From Struthidea cinerea (lineage: Eukaryota > Chordata > Aves > Passeriformes > Corcoracidae), in contig VZTI01002652.1 in NCBI GenBank assembly GCA_013397865.1, positions 2,618,692 through 2,682,691 on the forward strand: a DNA stretch of 64,000 nucleotides, read 5' to 3'. Every line of letters begins with the position of its first letter. The stretch's first letter is position 1. Of this stretch, positions 39,355 to 51,179 are shown piece after piece. A program made the translations under genes and the position numbers. The notes beneath the pieces were generated by a model. The model was not told the DNA's origin, searched no databases, and saw nothing but the letters and a program-made list of their open reading frames with translations.

Positions 39355-39612
39355 ATGAAGAAAAAGCCGAAAAAGGGAATCTCATCCCTCATGGCTCTGT
39401 ACTGCCTGACCTTTCCCACCAGAAAAATTATTCTACTTCTTTGGAAACATGGCTCAGTGCCATCCCCACTGCAGACATGGTTTCAAACTATCTTGGAGTT
39501 GTGCCACGAGGAACCTCCGGCTTATTATACAGGACGGATGCCAGACAAACTGGCTGAGGTGTGGTTGGGTTTTACGGACTTTCAATTGAAAGTTATGCTA
39601 TACATAATGTGA
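39355..39612 (+). pseudogene. LINE ORF2 C-terminal remnant, L1/Tx1-like
   Basis: The 85-codon translation resembles the C-terminal end of ORF2 in L1/Tx1-type LINEs. Residues 22-31 (TRKIILLLWK) match the RK.I...WK word. V35-P36-S37 and W42 match the P(S/T)...W word. E52-E53 and Y57-Y58 match the E.(I/L).Y position. The segment RMPDKLAEVW (61-70) followed by F73 and F76 matches the ..F..(I/V)W..F ending. Order and spacing agree with the family and no stop or frameshift interrupts it. A TGA closes the frame at 39610-39612. No RT or endonuclease part is seen upstream, so it would be a 5'-truncated insert. A GA-rich simple repeat at 39780-39802 could be its 3' tail. L1/Tx1-type copies are rare in birds, where CR1 dominates. 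The call rests on motif spacing judged by eye. Confidence 0.45.
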
Positions 39613-39779
39613 TTAGATCTGACTGGAATGTTATTCCTTATTTTGTTTTATTGAAGTTTAATTGTTTCCTTATTTCACTGTCATCTCTCCATTTGACTAA
39701 CACTTGTGTATCACTGGTGAGATATAATATTCAGCCTGGCTTTGTACACTACTGCTCTTCGGACCCTTTTTAGTTCCCT

Positions 39780-39802
39780 GAAAGAAAGAGAGAAAGAAAG
39801 AA
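39780..39802 (+). repeat. short GAAA-type microsatellite
   Basis: Reads gaaagaaagagagaaagaaa plus three bases. It is either an independent simple repeat or the 3' tail of the LINE-like remnant that ends about 170 bases upstream. Confidence 0.85.
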
Positions 39803-40475
39803 TTCTTCAAAAAGCAAATTCCTTTCTAAGGCCAGTCCTAAAGTTCTGCAGAACTTCTGCCTGCAGCAAATGTTTTACCTGAAGGAGGTTAATGAACATA
39901 AACCATCAGTCATACAAACAGACCTCATTCTCAATAAAAGGCATGTGTAGTTTAGATGGCCGCTGCATTCAGTTTTCAGTCCCTAGCTGTGCCTTCTGGT
40001 TTTACAAACAGATTTCTGCACACATGCCATAGAGCTTCATTTTCTCAGAATAAGTACAGTGACCACACAGTTTGATCAAAATAAAAGGACCTTCATTCAC
40101 ACAGTTTTTATGTTGGGATCAAAATTACTGTCATTTAAATACTTTATATTTGCCATATTCCAACCTAGCAAATTAGTTTGACAAGACAAGCTTCTAATGG
40201 TGAATTAATTACTTCTGTGTGGCTGGTGCCAGGAGCAAGTTATGAACACAATACAGATAAGGCTTACAGATATTCACAGTTTCTAATGAGTGACTAGTTA
40301 TAATGCCTTAGCTTAACTCAAATGCCAGTTTCCCTCACACTCTTCCTACTAGAACTGATAGTTGGATACACCATTACATGGCATGGTTTGTCTTAACAAC
40401 CCCCTACCTCTTGTAAGGTCAGGTCTGCACCTGCCATTACTATTTCACCTATATATGTCCTATTCCATTCTACCT

Positions 40476-40507
40476 GAAGTTAATGGCTTGCGAAGTTAAT
40501 GGCTTGC
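40476..40507 (+). repeat. two-copy 16-bp exact tandem repeat
   Basis: The unit gaagttaatggcttgc occurs twice head to tail without mismatch, a recent small duplication. Confidence 0.95.
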
Positions 40508-40851
40508 AAGGATTATAGACAGGTGATTCCCAATGGAAAACTTCATAGTTTGGTCTTGTACATACTGTCCACACTTCCAAACCCCTCAAAGCATGACAGA
40601 AGTCCAAAGGCTTTGCAATTGCACAACTAATCCTCATCTCTGAAGTCTACTCAAGTACATCTAACCTTGGAAAACTTTTTCCCAAGAGAACTAGAGAAAC
40701 TAATTTAGGATATACATTATCATATCTCCTAGCCCGTTGTACCTCATGTACTTCTTGATTATTTTTTGTAGAGGTGGGAGCTGAGCTGGTTCAACAGCTG
40801 TAAATAAGGCAGATTTTCCCTAAGTGGAGAAAAAGAGTGAGATGGTACAAC

Positions 40852-40869
40852 ACTAGTTAATTAACTAGT
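40852..40869. repeat. 18-bp perfect palindrome
   Basis: actagttaattaactagt is its own reverse complement. The core ttaattaa would suit a homeodomain dimer, but function is unknown. Confidence 0.9.
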
Positions 40870-42167
40870 ATTAATTTAAAAAATCTAAAGGATGCAGTTT
40901 TCTTTTCTAAGAAGACAGTAACTTCAAAAAGCTAGGTTTGCTGTGCCACTGGAACAGAAGTTATAGAATTAAGCTGGGCTGTCCTTGACTGTATTTCCTC
41001 AGGAAGCTAGTGCTGAGTTGGGGCCAGGGGAGGACATGACAAAATTTTAGGTTGTGTTTTGTTTGGATTTTTTTCAATCCAAAGATTTTTCTTTTCTATA
41101 GCACTACAGAGTTAAAAACATGGGTATTTTAAAGTCAAGTTGTATGTTTATCTCATAAGTTAACATACTTATATATTGTATTGAAAAAAAATACTTTATT
41201 AGAGGTGTCTGTATAAAAGAGTTGCAAAGCCTTCTTTTGAACACCCAGAGTCAGCACTAGCAAAACATGGGCTAATATGCAGTCCTTGCCATTGTTCAGT
41301 TCCATTCCTAACAATATTGTTCCTTGCCTATAATGTCCATGATTCTTATATCACTGCTTTTCTCTTTCTCCTCAGTGCTCTGTGGCCTTGCTTTGCTCTC
41401 CAACAAAGTAGGAAAGCCAGTAGGACGCTTTTTCAGCAACAAATGTTAACATACCTATTTCTTGTCTGTCCTCCCTTCTTCATCCACCTCTATGACTATG
41501 ATTTATTAAAATAACTTTGAGTGCATGTGGACCCCTGCCTTCTGTTGGAGAGTATCAGGTGGGTTCAGCAGTGTGTTGCAAACATCATTCCTTCAGCAAA
41601 CAAAAGAAATGCTCTAGTCTTTCTTGAGAAATGAGAACTCGAAATATCTTTGCTGGGGCTATGAAGTTCCAAGTAGCCATGGTATGCAGCACAGTGCCAA
41701 CAGCAAAATTGCTACGAGGTCATGGAATTTTTAAAATAAATGTTGTTTTCTATCCAAACCTCAAGTGATATTATAACAAGGTTTTACTGTTCTTGCTGTC
41801 ACTTTGCATTAAAAGTCTTAGACCAGTGAAAAAAGGCAGAGATGAGAAGTAGAGGACAAATAGAGAAGTCCAGAGACACAGTATAAGTTAAATTTTGGTG
41901 ATATAGGAAGAAAGATTTCAATTGCTGGATGAAGCAGAGCAAATGCAGACAGAACTGTGAACTATAAAGTTCTGTCTTAGCTTTCAGTGCATCAACAGAC
42001 ATTATTTGCCTATCTAGGGCCTTCCCAAGACCCCTTTCCACAGGTTCAGGAGCCTCATTTAAGATCAGGTCCAGGCACCCCCTCCTTGCCTGAGGTACAC
42101 TGTGTGTACTTTTTCCTTGACCTACACCTGAATTGTTGCTTAAGTTTCCCAGACTGACTTTCAGCTT

Positions 42168-42420
42168 GACTTGTTACTTTCTTTTGCCTCAGTCATCACT
42201 GTCCTATCAATAGGACTTGTTACTGTCACTCCCTGCTGTGCTTTCCCGGCTCAGGCGCTGTAGGACTTGGTCCTGTCAGTGAAGTCATTGCCTGGATTCT
42301 GTTCTGACCGCCCTTGGCTTCCTCATCCATGAGGGAGCAATTCGCCTTTCCTGCAACAGAGACAGAGGAGTTCTCCTCTGGGAATGCATCCTGGAGGAGA
42401 ACCAATAAAGGAATGCTACA
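42168..42420. repeat. GC-richer block with three imperfect ~48-bp repeats
   Basis: Related words gacttgttactttc (42168), gacttgttactgtcact (42214) and gacttggtcctgtcagt (42264) recur at spacings of 46 and 50 bases. The block is less AT-rich than its flanks and ends near an aataaa at about 42402. It could be part of an old LTR or a degraded minisatellite. I could not name a family. Confidence 0.45.
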
Positions 42421-44135
42421 TATCTGAGAAGAGGAAGGAAAAGAACTGCGCTTCCCACTCTATTTTGCCTCCTCCAATCCCCGATTAGAGATAGAAAGAT
42501 CTTCCCTGCAAGGATGTGAAATGTGTTTCATGAATTTCTGAAAGGAAGGCAAAGGTAACTGGACACTCTCAGAGTCTCCATATTGCTGGCAGCCACGCAA
42601 AAAGTTACTGGCAAACTGCATGGGAAAGCATACAGTAAATGTGTGCCAAGAAGTAAAAATAAAAAATAATGGCAGTTCAAACTTACTCAGTTTCTATAGT
42701 ATCAGAAATATTGGTCAACAAGACACATTACTTGATGTAGGAACTTCAGTAGCATATCAGCCTTTTTACCAAGTGTGAGATATTACTATACGATAATTTC
42801 CTACATCTAAAAAACCACACAAAACCAAAAAACCCCTAAACCCAAACACAATACACCCCACACACACCATGATTTGAGGTTCATTGCTTTCACAGAGGGA
42901 ATTGAATAGTCAGGAAGATGTCAGAAACTGAAGCTGTATAAAGAACATATATTTAACTAAAATCTAAAGTACACCACGTACAAACTGGGAAGGAGGCTTG
43001 AACTTGACAGTACTGATAGTTTTGCAGTCATATTGTTATCCTAAACAGGCTGACCGTAAGTGAGCATAAGGAGATCTTCACAGCTTATACATGTGCAAAA
43101 ATAAAGACCAGAAGATGGAAGTGATAAAAGTGCTCCACCTCTTTCTGCTCGAGCAAATAGGTTTTACTTTTCTAACTGATGGTAAAATAGAAACTGAAAA
43201 ATATTCAGATCAACTCTTAGAACTGAAGAAAAAAAGGAGGATATTGCTTGTGTCTTTTGGCACAGGTCAGGTCACTAGAATTCTCTTCCCATGAGATGTG
43301 GAGTGGCTGCACATGTACTCTGAAATAGTTTTTATAGTATCTGGGAGTTCTTCTGAGGCTTACTTGACTGAAGGTTGATGCCTGGATCTGTGGACCTCCA
43401 TTGGCATGGAAATACTGGTCACGTCTCTCCTGGCCTGTCCCCATTCCAAACATCCTTCTATACATTCAAGTGACACTTTGTTCCATTCCATTTATTTTGT
43501 AAAAGCCAAAAGCTTTGACCAGAGTGTGGGAGGACTCTGTATTTTTATCCTTCTCAGATCTTAGCACACAACCCACAGAAGAGAAAGAGCTGAAATTACT
43601 TGTTCACTTCTTGTATTAAAAACAAAAGAGCTCACAGATGTTGATCTGTCAGTCATTTTCCCTGTTAAATGTCAACATATAACTGAGGTTACTAATAATG
43701 CAATGTCCAAGTAAGATTCAAAATAAAAAAATTGTTAAAAAAAGCACATTTAACAGAAAGTCCTAATCTATTTCTAGGCTCCTTAAAGTAGACTTTTTCC
43801 TCTTTCCCCAAATTATTTTCCTCTGTTGTTCACACTGTTACCTGTCATTACAAACACAAATCCTGTTTTCTTTCTGACAGAAGCTAAAGAAGCTTGGTTA
43901 TGAAGATATAGTTCATAAAACCAGGACTTCCAAGGTGCACGGTCTCCAAGCACCTGGATCTAGAACAAGTACTAAAGTAAACAGCAGTGTCAGGGAGACC
44001 CTTCTGCTCCTGACTAGGGCCCGCTCTTCCTATAAAGATAAATACTCCAAAATTTATTTGCCTATTTTTGATTGTTCTTATTGATATTTAATGCAAGAGA
44101 ATGTTGCACTGAGTGCACACTGTTTGTTTATCAAC
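42421..44135. other. unique sequence, no gene seen
   Basis: Contains an A/C-rich low-complexity stretch at about 42808-42870. No exon, RNA gene or known repeat was seen. Confidence 0.55.
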
Positions 44136-44717
44136 TGTCCTAGTTTGGACAAATTTGGAGGAGAATATCCTCTGATAGAAGTCAGGTCACAACCACCCCT
44201 CCCCCCCCAGGTTCGGGAAAAATTTTCCTCAAAGGAAAGTGAAAGAGATAACAAGCTATTTATTTAACAAACACACAGGTGGGGAATAATAATGCTAAAT
44301 AATGAGATCCCTCTCTCTGTGGAGAGAAAACTTGAGAAGATTTCAGAGGTCCTCTGTAGGTGCGGTCTCTCCTCCTCGGAGCTGGTCGGCAAGGGGCCAC
44401 CCCCCCCGGGCCTCCGGGGAAATTCTCCTGATGTGTTCAGATGTTGTTGAAACAGTCCAGAAGAGAAGAAAAGAGCAAAAAAACCCAAAAATCCTAGGAA
44501 AACGAAATTCAACCCTCCGTCTCTCGCTGGGAGAAAAAAGAGCTGAAAAAAAACCAAGGGTACCGCAGAAACAGAGGAGCATATCTCAGTGTCCTTGAAA
44601 CAACTGCTTTGAAAAGTTTGTTTTTTGTCCTTCTCAGGCTCCGTTTAAAGACACAGGATTGATTGGTGGGCACAGGGTAGTGATAGGGGATACACATTAT
44701 AAAGTCACCCCAAGACA
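44136..44717 (-). mobile_element. solo LTR of an endogenous retrovirus, ERVL-like, passerine type
   Basis: The 582-base unit begins TGTCCTAGTTTGGAC and ends CACCCCAAGACA, so it has the TG...CA ends of an LTR. It is flanked by a perfect 5-bp direct repeat, tcaac, at 44131-44135 and 44718-44722. That target-site duplication fixes both boundaries. A 5-bp duplication fits the ERVL (class III) group and also some class I elements. A polyadenylation-like aataaa lies on the minus strand (plus tttatt at 44259-44264), consistent with minus orientation. No internal retroviral genes are present on either side, so it is a solo LTR left by recombination. Frames of 70-98 codons within it are not genes. The exact family name needs a repeat library. 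Confidence 0.9.
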
Positions 44718-47700
44718 TCAACACAAATTAAAAAATAAAATAGAAAACAAAAATTTAAATAGCCAAGATGCTCATCTTTCAAACAAGCATACTGGAAAGA
44801 TGTTCTATCACATTCTCTCCTCTGTGACCACATTTATTTTAAAATAATGAAGGTTCCTAGAGATTCCTGTGTAAATTATTAACTTTACAAAATATCTAAA
44901 ATATGTATCAACTACAAGGGTGTTGCACTACGTCTCCACTCATGCTCCTGTGCTGGCAATATAAACAGCTCTTCATACATTTTCTTAAACATATAGATTT
45001 AATCTCACAGATTTGTCTCTCTGTTCATTTTGTCTCAACCAGAAACCTTGCTCAAGCAGTTTCTCATGAGCTGAGGTCAGTGTGAGGTTTAGGACTTACC
45101 ATATAATATATTCAGGTTTGTGCTTTCAATTTACTGTATGGTGATTTTAATTCTTTAATATCAGATTATATCAATATTGTTGCATGCATTTCCTCTAATA
45201 ATTCAAATCAATCAGCCATATATTGCTTTTTCTATTTCTCCTAAAATGATTACATTTACATGCTACCAGTTCATTAACATAACTCACAATAGCAAGAGAT
45301 AAGGGGGAAAAATTGATACAACTAATGAAATAATGACAATGAAATCATTCCCTCAAAGCACTGCATTTTTAGTAAAGTTTTCCTATGTGGTGAAGTAAAA
45401 CTACAGCTGTCAAAAATATGGCAACCTAACCCCTCTAACAAATTTTAAAAATCCCATCTGCAGGCAATGCGGTGCAGATAAACAGATGTCGCAGAAATAC
45501 AAAGCCCAAAGAAGAAAAAATGGTTTGACAGTTCTAAGGTTTATATGTCTGAAAAAAAGATAACACATGTTTCTCTGATGAAGAAAGCCTGTGAAATGTA
45601 ACAATTGCTAATGTTTATAAATAGCTATTGAATGACTAATGCACACTTAATACCTGCATTCATTATTGTTTTGAGTTTCCTAAGGAACAGTAAGTAGATC
45701 AATTAGAGAGGACTACAAGTTCAGCATCTTTCTGTGTAGCATTAGTTGTTTAGTTTAACTGGAGAAGGTCCCTACACTATCTTTAATCTGCTTGTGGGGT
45801 TTTTCTTCCCCTGTCCAAGAACTCCTCTCATTAAAGTGAACTCTTTTGAAATATGCAATGCTGGCTATCTTAGTCCCACTTACTAATGGTCCTGAATTGA
45901 TTCTTAATTAGTTGCAGTTTTGGTCAGAATCCCATTAAAATAGCTGAGTGTTCCAACAGGAAAGAAGGAAAAGGCTGGTGTTTTGCTGTGAGCTGCTGAG
46001 ACTGGGGGTGAACTTGCACCCATGATGACAGGCAAAATGCACTGAGATTCAAATCACGCTCTGTGTCCTGGTTTGAACACAAGCCTTCATACTGTAATTT
46101 ATTCTCCATCTATAAAATATGATGAAGAAATGCATCCAGATGCTGTTAGAAAAATTGCATTATTCCAATATTCTTCTGGTTTCTTCTTAAGGAAAAGATA
46201 CTAATTCAGAAGAATAGGAAAGCTTTTGAATAAATAACTGATTTTTTTTCTGCATAATTTTAATTGTTATATATCTTCTAACCCTCTGTTTATATTCTAG
46301 AAAGCCTCTGGGAAGCTAAAGAGTATATTTTTATGTTTTTCTTCCAAATGACTGAGTATTGCTATGAACTACAGAATATTTTTGTTAATGAAGTGAATCA
46401 GTGGTCATTGTACAGCTATTGCTTTATTATTTGAGTTTAATTATAGAAAATTGAGGTATCAGGAAAATATGCCCTTTTAAAGCACTATCTGGAGCAAGTA
46501 TCCCTGTTGTTAGGGAATAGTGATGTCACGTGAGCAGCTTTTGTATTCAGCAGCAATAATTCACTGCCTGCATGGGGGGATTGATCCCAGCTATGGTATC
46601 CCCAAAGGAGCCTCCACTAGGAATGGGCTCACATACTTTGATCTGTAGATTAACATGAGCAGGATCACAAGCCTTTGTCTCTTGTAAACATCGTATGTCC
46701 CTAAATTTGTATCCAGCAAAAGGCTGAGTCTTGTGTTTATTTGGGTAATGAATTGCAGTAATTAATGCATGCATTGATTCCTCTACTGAGTCTCCCCTAA
46801 AGGCCATTTCCATTTTTAATTTATAGAAAATGCATACAATTCCTTTAATCAGAGCACAGTCTGGAATCTATAATAAACACTCAATGCAAAAAAAAAGAGA
46901 AAATAGAAGTGAGATTACTGAGCAGAATTCAGGTAGGAATTTAGGTACAGAAGTTGTATTTAACATTGTATTAAAAGACAGCTACATAGCAAGGAGTATA
47001 AGAATACGTATCTGGAATTTTCAAGGCAGATCTGAACCTATAAACAGAGAAGCAGAAATCCTACTATTTCATGGAACACATTTTCACTTACTTCAGGGCT
47101 CAATTTAGTCCCTAACACATGAATGTGTATTTCTGTCACATATTTCTACTAAAAGGATGTTTCAATGCTGTCCTTTTCTCAGTCTGTTATGGCTTTTGCA
47201 TCAAAAAAGACCCTGCCATTTACTAAATATTCTTGAGGGGGGAAGATTCAAAGGAAAAACATGAGCTTCCTTTATGAATTGAGAATATTTCTTACTTGCT
47301 AAGTGCCAAAACTGTACTCAGAATCATACAAGATGCAAAGTGCAAGCAGCCTTCCCCTCACAGTTCTTCAGCCCAAAAGCAGTTTTCAGCATTCCAAACA
47401 TTCCCTGATCTTAAACTGGATCATTCTCAAACAACATGGCTTCAGAACAAAGCAAAAATCAAGTGCAAACCAAGTAACACAGATGATAATTAAATAAATA
47501 AATAGCAAAACAAATTATATTGGATTTTTTTGTTTCCTGCAGTACTTTCAGTCACTAAGATTATAATTTTCCTTGTTTGGGAAATGCCTGCCTTTATCAT
47601 ACAGTTCTTTGTATATATAACATTTCCGTATACATATTGAAATGTGTGTAAAATATGCCTGGGGAAGTATGAAAATACAACATTATAAATAGGCAGCAAG

Positions 47701-47859
47701 GCAGATGATGCTGTGCTGAGGAATGCAATCTAATATTTTTTCTGAAATGTACAGGTGATATAAATTAGAAAATACCCCACGGTATGTATGCAGCATAAAG
47801 GACACAAAAAGAAAGACTGATTCGGAAGCACACACAAACTAAAGGAATACCTGATTAAC
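44718..47859. other. unique AT-rich sequence, no gene seen
   Basis: No gene was supported. The 88-codon minus-strand frame at 46547-46813 is the least random-looking one, but I recognise no family and see no splice sites that would make it an exon. Confidence 0.5.
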
Positions 47860-48360
47860 CTTTCACTGACTCCTGGTCCACGTGATGCAAAGCTTGCCTT
47901 CCTCCTAGAGTGATGGCTTTAGAAGAAGATGTTAAATTTAACCTCTGGCGCAATGATAAATTGACAATAAAAAATTCAATGGCTTGGTAATTACCAATCA
48001 CTTTGGACATCGGCAACATTTTTCAGTTCTGTCAGTGCTCATTGGCACAAAAGCTTCAGCTGAAATTCTCTCGATCTCCCTCTTTTTAACTTTGTTTTCA
48101 TGATGCAGATTAAATCTGCCACCCTATTACTGATTCATTTTCCTAATTTTTCATGTCTGCACCATGCCCCAGCTGCAGTAGGCTGATAATTGTGGAGCCC
48201 AGCCCTGATGATTAACATCAGAAGAATTAATTATGCCTGCCATTAAAATTCCAGGTTGCACATGGTGATCAAGAAAAATTAAGTTTCTCTAGGCCTCTAA
48301 ATCATTTCACCTTTGAGGAGAATGATAGTGACTCGACAGCTAAACTGCAGCCTGCGTTCC
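47860..48360. promoter_or_regulatory. candidate conserved noncoding block with homeodomain palindrome
   Basis: The block contains an E-box cacgtg (47879-47884), a SOX-like gacaataaa word (47963), and a perfect 14-bp palindrome ttggtaattaccaa (47984-47997) that suits a paired homeodomain dimer. Further TAAT cores occur in the 48210-48245 part (gatgattaacatc, gaattaattatg, cattaaaat). There is no frame and no recognisable repeat. This looks like a developmental enhancer, but conservation and activity are inference. Confidence 0.4.
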
Positions 48361-50584
48361 AGAAAAGGTCTAAACCACACACCCTTTGTGTAATTCCCTA
48401 AATGCCTTCCTAGTTATTCTTACTGGTTTATTCCACTTGCTAAAAAGATTTACTGCTCTCAAATAAAGACAACTAAACTATCTAGCTGATTGCTTGATTT
48501 CAATATAAACAATCTTTTTTTGCTCCTCTCTGAGACTCTTTGAGGAGCATCTGTTATAATAATTTCCAGGTTAAAGCATCACACAGAGAATGGAAGATCC
48601 AGGCACAGAACTAATTAGTAGAATTGGTAGATAATTTACTTTTGTCCCAGTTACAAACTGAAGGGAAATTATGATTTTAGTACTACATAAAGACAATAAT
48701 TTTCTCAGAAATAAATTGATAATGAAACAAAACCAGATTCCTAAAATCTTTAGGCTAAATGATAATGAGTAAGGAAAAGCCAGTTGACTGACTCATTTCA
48801 AAATAGATTTTTGCATGTGAAACTCAAAACATTTTCAGTCTAGCCTAAGGTATGACATTTACTAGAGCCATAAAGAGTAAGATGATATGCATTTATCATA
48901 TTCTTTTCCCACACTATGTTTTGTTTTTAAATTACCATAATCATGTATATTATAGGCTTATCTTAGAAGACTGTGATGAGGAGTCATATTTTGATGAACA
49001 CATGTAAATATCTTATTTCAAATGATAAATATCATTTATGCATAAACTATGGATCTTATCTGCTTCCCTTCTTATATTTAGGCAGTATCAGCACAGCAAA
49101 ACTTAGATGTGGGTATTCTTGTTAGCTTTTATAGATGACAGATTTCTAGAATAAACTTAACAGAATTGGACCAAAGAGCAGCACAAGAGCAATTATCTTC
49201 CCTATAAAATATGTTATAAAATAGGAATACTCAGTGCATTTAGAGATTAACTTCTACGGGAAGTCATGTGCATGGAGAAATAAGAGAAAGGCCCTTCAAT
49301 TTAAAACTTAAATCCTTGAGTTTAACGTGAACATCACTGCTATAGCTCAAGGATATTGTATTCTATATAAAATAGGCCATTTAGAACTTGTGAGGACTTT
49401 ATTGCACTCTCTCACGAATGACAACTAGCATAGTATTTGTGATTAAATGAACATTTATTGTATTTGTAACAGTATTCCAGGAATGCCATAAAATGAAGCA
49501 TGAAGTCATCCATTTAAACATTTTTAAAACATGTCTTAACTAAAAGCATTGAAAGTATCTCCTTACAAGACTTATGGTTAAATCCAAAGCCTTTTTCTTT
49601 CTGCCCCGGGGCACAGATAACTCAAAGGTACCAAGACTTTTGGCAAATCACAGATGTTTCCCCAGAGATCTAAGAAAACAGTCAAACACATTGTCAAAAG
49701 CCTATGAAATAAGGGAAGAGAAGTCTGAATATACTTACTGGTCTTGTTTGTTTCTAACATCTGTGAAGATAGAGCAAATGGAGTCCTAAAAGGGAGAGAC
49801 ATGACAAGCAACACTAAGAAATGGAATCAAAACTCTGGTGTAAGATTGTCAAATTAGACCAGCATTCAAAACCATAAATTCCATTTTTAGCAAGCATGAC
49901 TATCAGTCAATATCTTTAGGTGACAAAAGGTTAATCACAGTTTTAATTTTAAGACTTCAAACAGAGGATGAAAATTAATTGTACTGATTTTTGACAAATT
50001 TAAAAATTACTTCAAATAGATTTATTACATAAATACTTAAATGTTCTATCAGAATCACAAACAGCACAGTATGAGCTTTGGGGAGAAGATTATTTTCAAT
50101 GACACTAGTCTTGAGAATGCCAAAGTATAATTCATCATGAAAATAGCTTGAAAGGTTATTCTGGGACTAAGGTTTAGGCCATGGAAGACAGGGATTAATA
50201 CGTTCCATTTCCCCTAAAAAACCAACAGCTTTTGTCCAGGTAGTCCTTATTAGTTCACAGATGACTCCTGTTCCTACATGTGTACCCAGAGTACTTTACA
50301 CACCAGTCAGCTGAAATACAACAGATGTTTAAGAGTACAAGAGGACAACAGCACCAGCATCGTCCTCTCAAGTCACAGAGTTAATACCCAGTCCAAATCC
50401 AGATTTCCTCATTTATGGGAACTTGAATATAGTATTTGACTAATTATTGTAGTGAACAGACAGAAAACTTCAGTTGGGGTCTTTAATAACCTATTTTAGC
50501 TGTAAGATATTTCAGTTCTGAATCTCTAAATTTTGGCTAATGCAAACGTCTACTCAAAACTTGACCCATTAGCACAGGGAGAAG
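48361..50584. other. unique AT-rich sequence, no gene seen
   Basis: No exon, RNA gene or clear repeat was recognised. A possible very diverged MIR-like trace near 50368-50412 was judged too weak to call. Confidence 0.55.
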
Positions 50585-50619
50585 GGGAAGGGAAGGGAAG
50601 GGAAGGGAAGGGAAGGGAA
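50585..50619 (+). repeat. (GGGAA)n microsatellite, about 7 copies
   Basis: The pentamer ggaag repeats without interruption for about 35 bases. Perfect copies suggest it is still length-variable. Confidence 0.95.
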
Positions 50620-50769
50620 CTAATTAAAAGTATTATGGGTAAGATAAGCAAACTGTTATAGGGAGAAATCTTATCTGATGTTACCATAACCACTGAAAAT
50701 AGCATCACATTTAGACACATAGAAGAAAATCAGACACTTTGTAAAAATTAGATTCCTTGCCTATTGGCA

Positions 50770-50796
50770 NNNNNNNNNNNNNNNNNNNNNNNNNNN
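50770..50796. other. assembly gap (27 N)
   Basis: Twenty-seven undetermined bases lie in otherwise ordinary AT-rich sequence, about 150 bases past the GGGAA microsatellite. The flanks give no clue to the missing content. Confidence 0.98.
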
Positions 50797-51179
50797 GGAT
50801 TTGCTTGCAGAAAGAATTTTACATAAGTACAGATACATTTATGTTATCATCTGAAATCAGAGAAAGTTCTACCGAAGTGCTGTCCAGATGTTAAATCTTT
50901 CAGCCTATTGGAGACCAGCTACAAGAAGTGACACTGCTTCTTGTCAAGTGAAATTCACAACCTGGCTGGAAAAAGTCTTGTAAATACTTTAGGATTAGGG
51001 TGATCAGCTCTAAATAACAGAAATAAGCCATACAACACTTTGCAATAACTTCAGAGAAATTTAAATTGAGATTTAGTCATCAAAGGTTAGTGGCCCTGTA
51101 TGTCATGTATTAGATAAAGAGGCATCTGCTGTTTTAAGAGATATATTTATTGTTTTTAACTGCTTAGCATTTTTTCCCC
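50797..51179. other. unique sequence, no gene seen
   Basis: Nothing recognisable was seen in this short stretch. Confidence 0.5.

Larger units (their letters stand above)
39803..42167. other. unique AT-rich sequence, no gene seen
   Basis: No gene was found. It holds a 16-bp exact tandem (40476-40507) and an 18-bp perfect palindrome (40852-40869), both listed separately. Confidence 0.55.

Noticed and set aside
44264..44724. Overlapping frames of 71-98 codons
   Set aside because: They fall within a solo LTR bounded by a 5-bp target duplication. LTRs do not code here.
46547..46813. 88-codon minus-strand frame as a conserved exon
   Set aside because: The peptide looks less random than most, but I recognise no family and see no proper acceptor/donor pair. 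It is worth a blastp search but not a call.
50368..50412. Third MIR-like relic
   Set aside because: A few words (caagtcacagag, ccaaatccagatttcct) resemble MIR, but too much of the pattern is missing.
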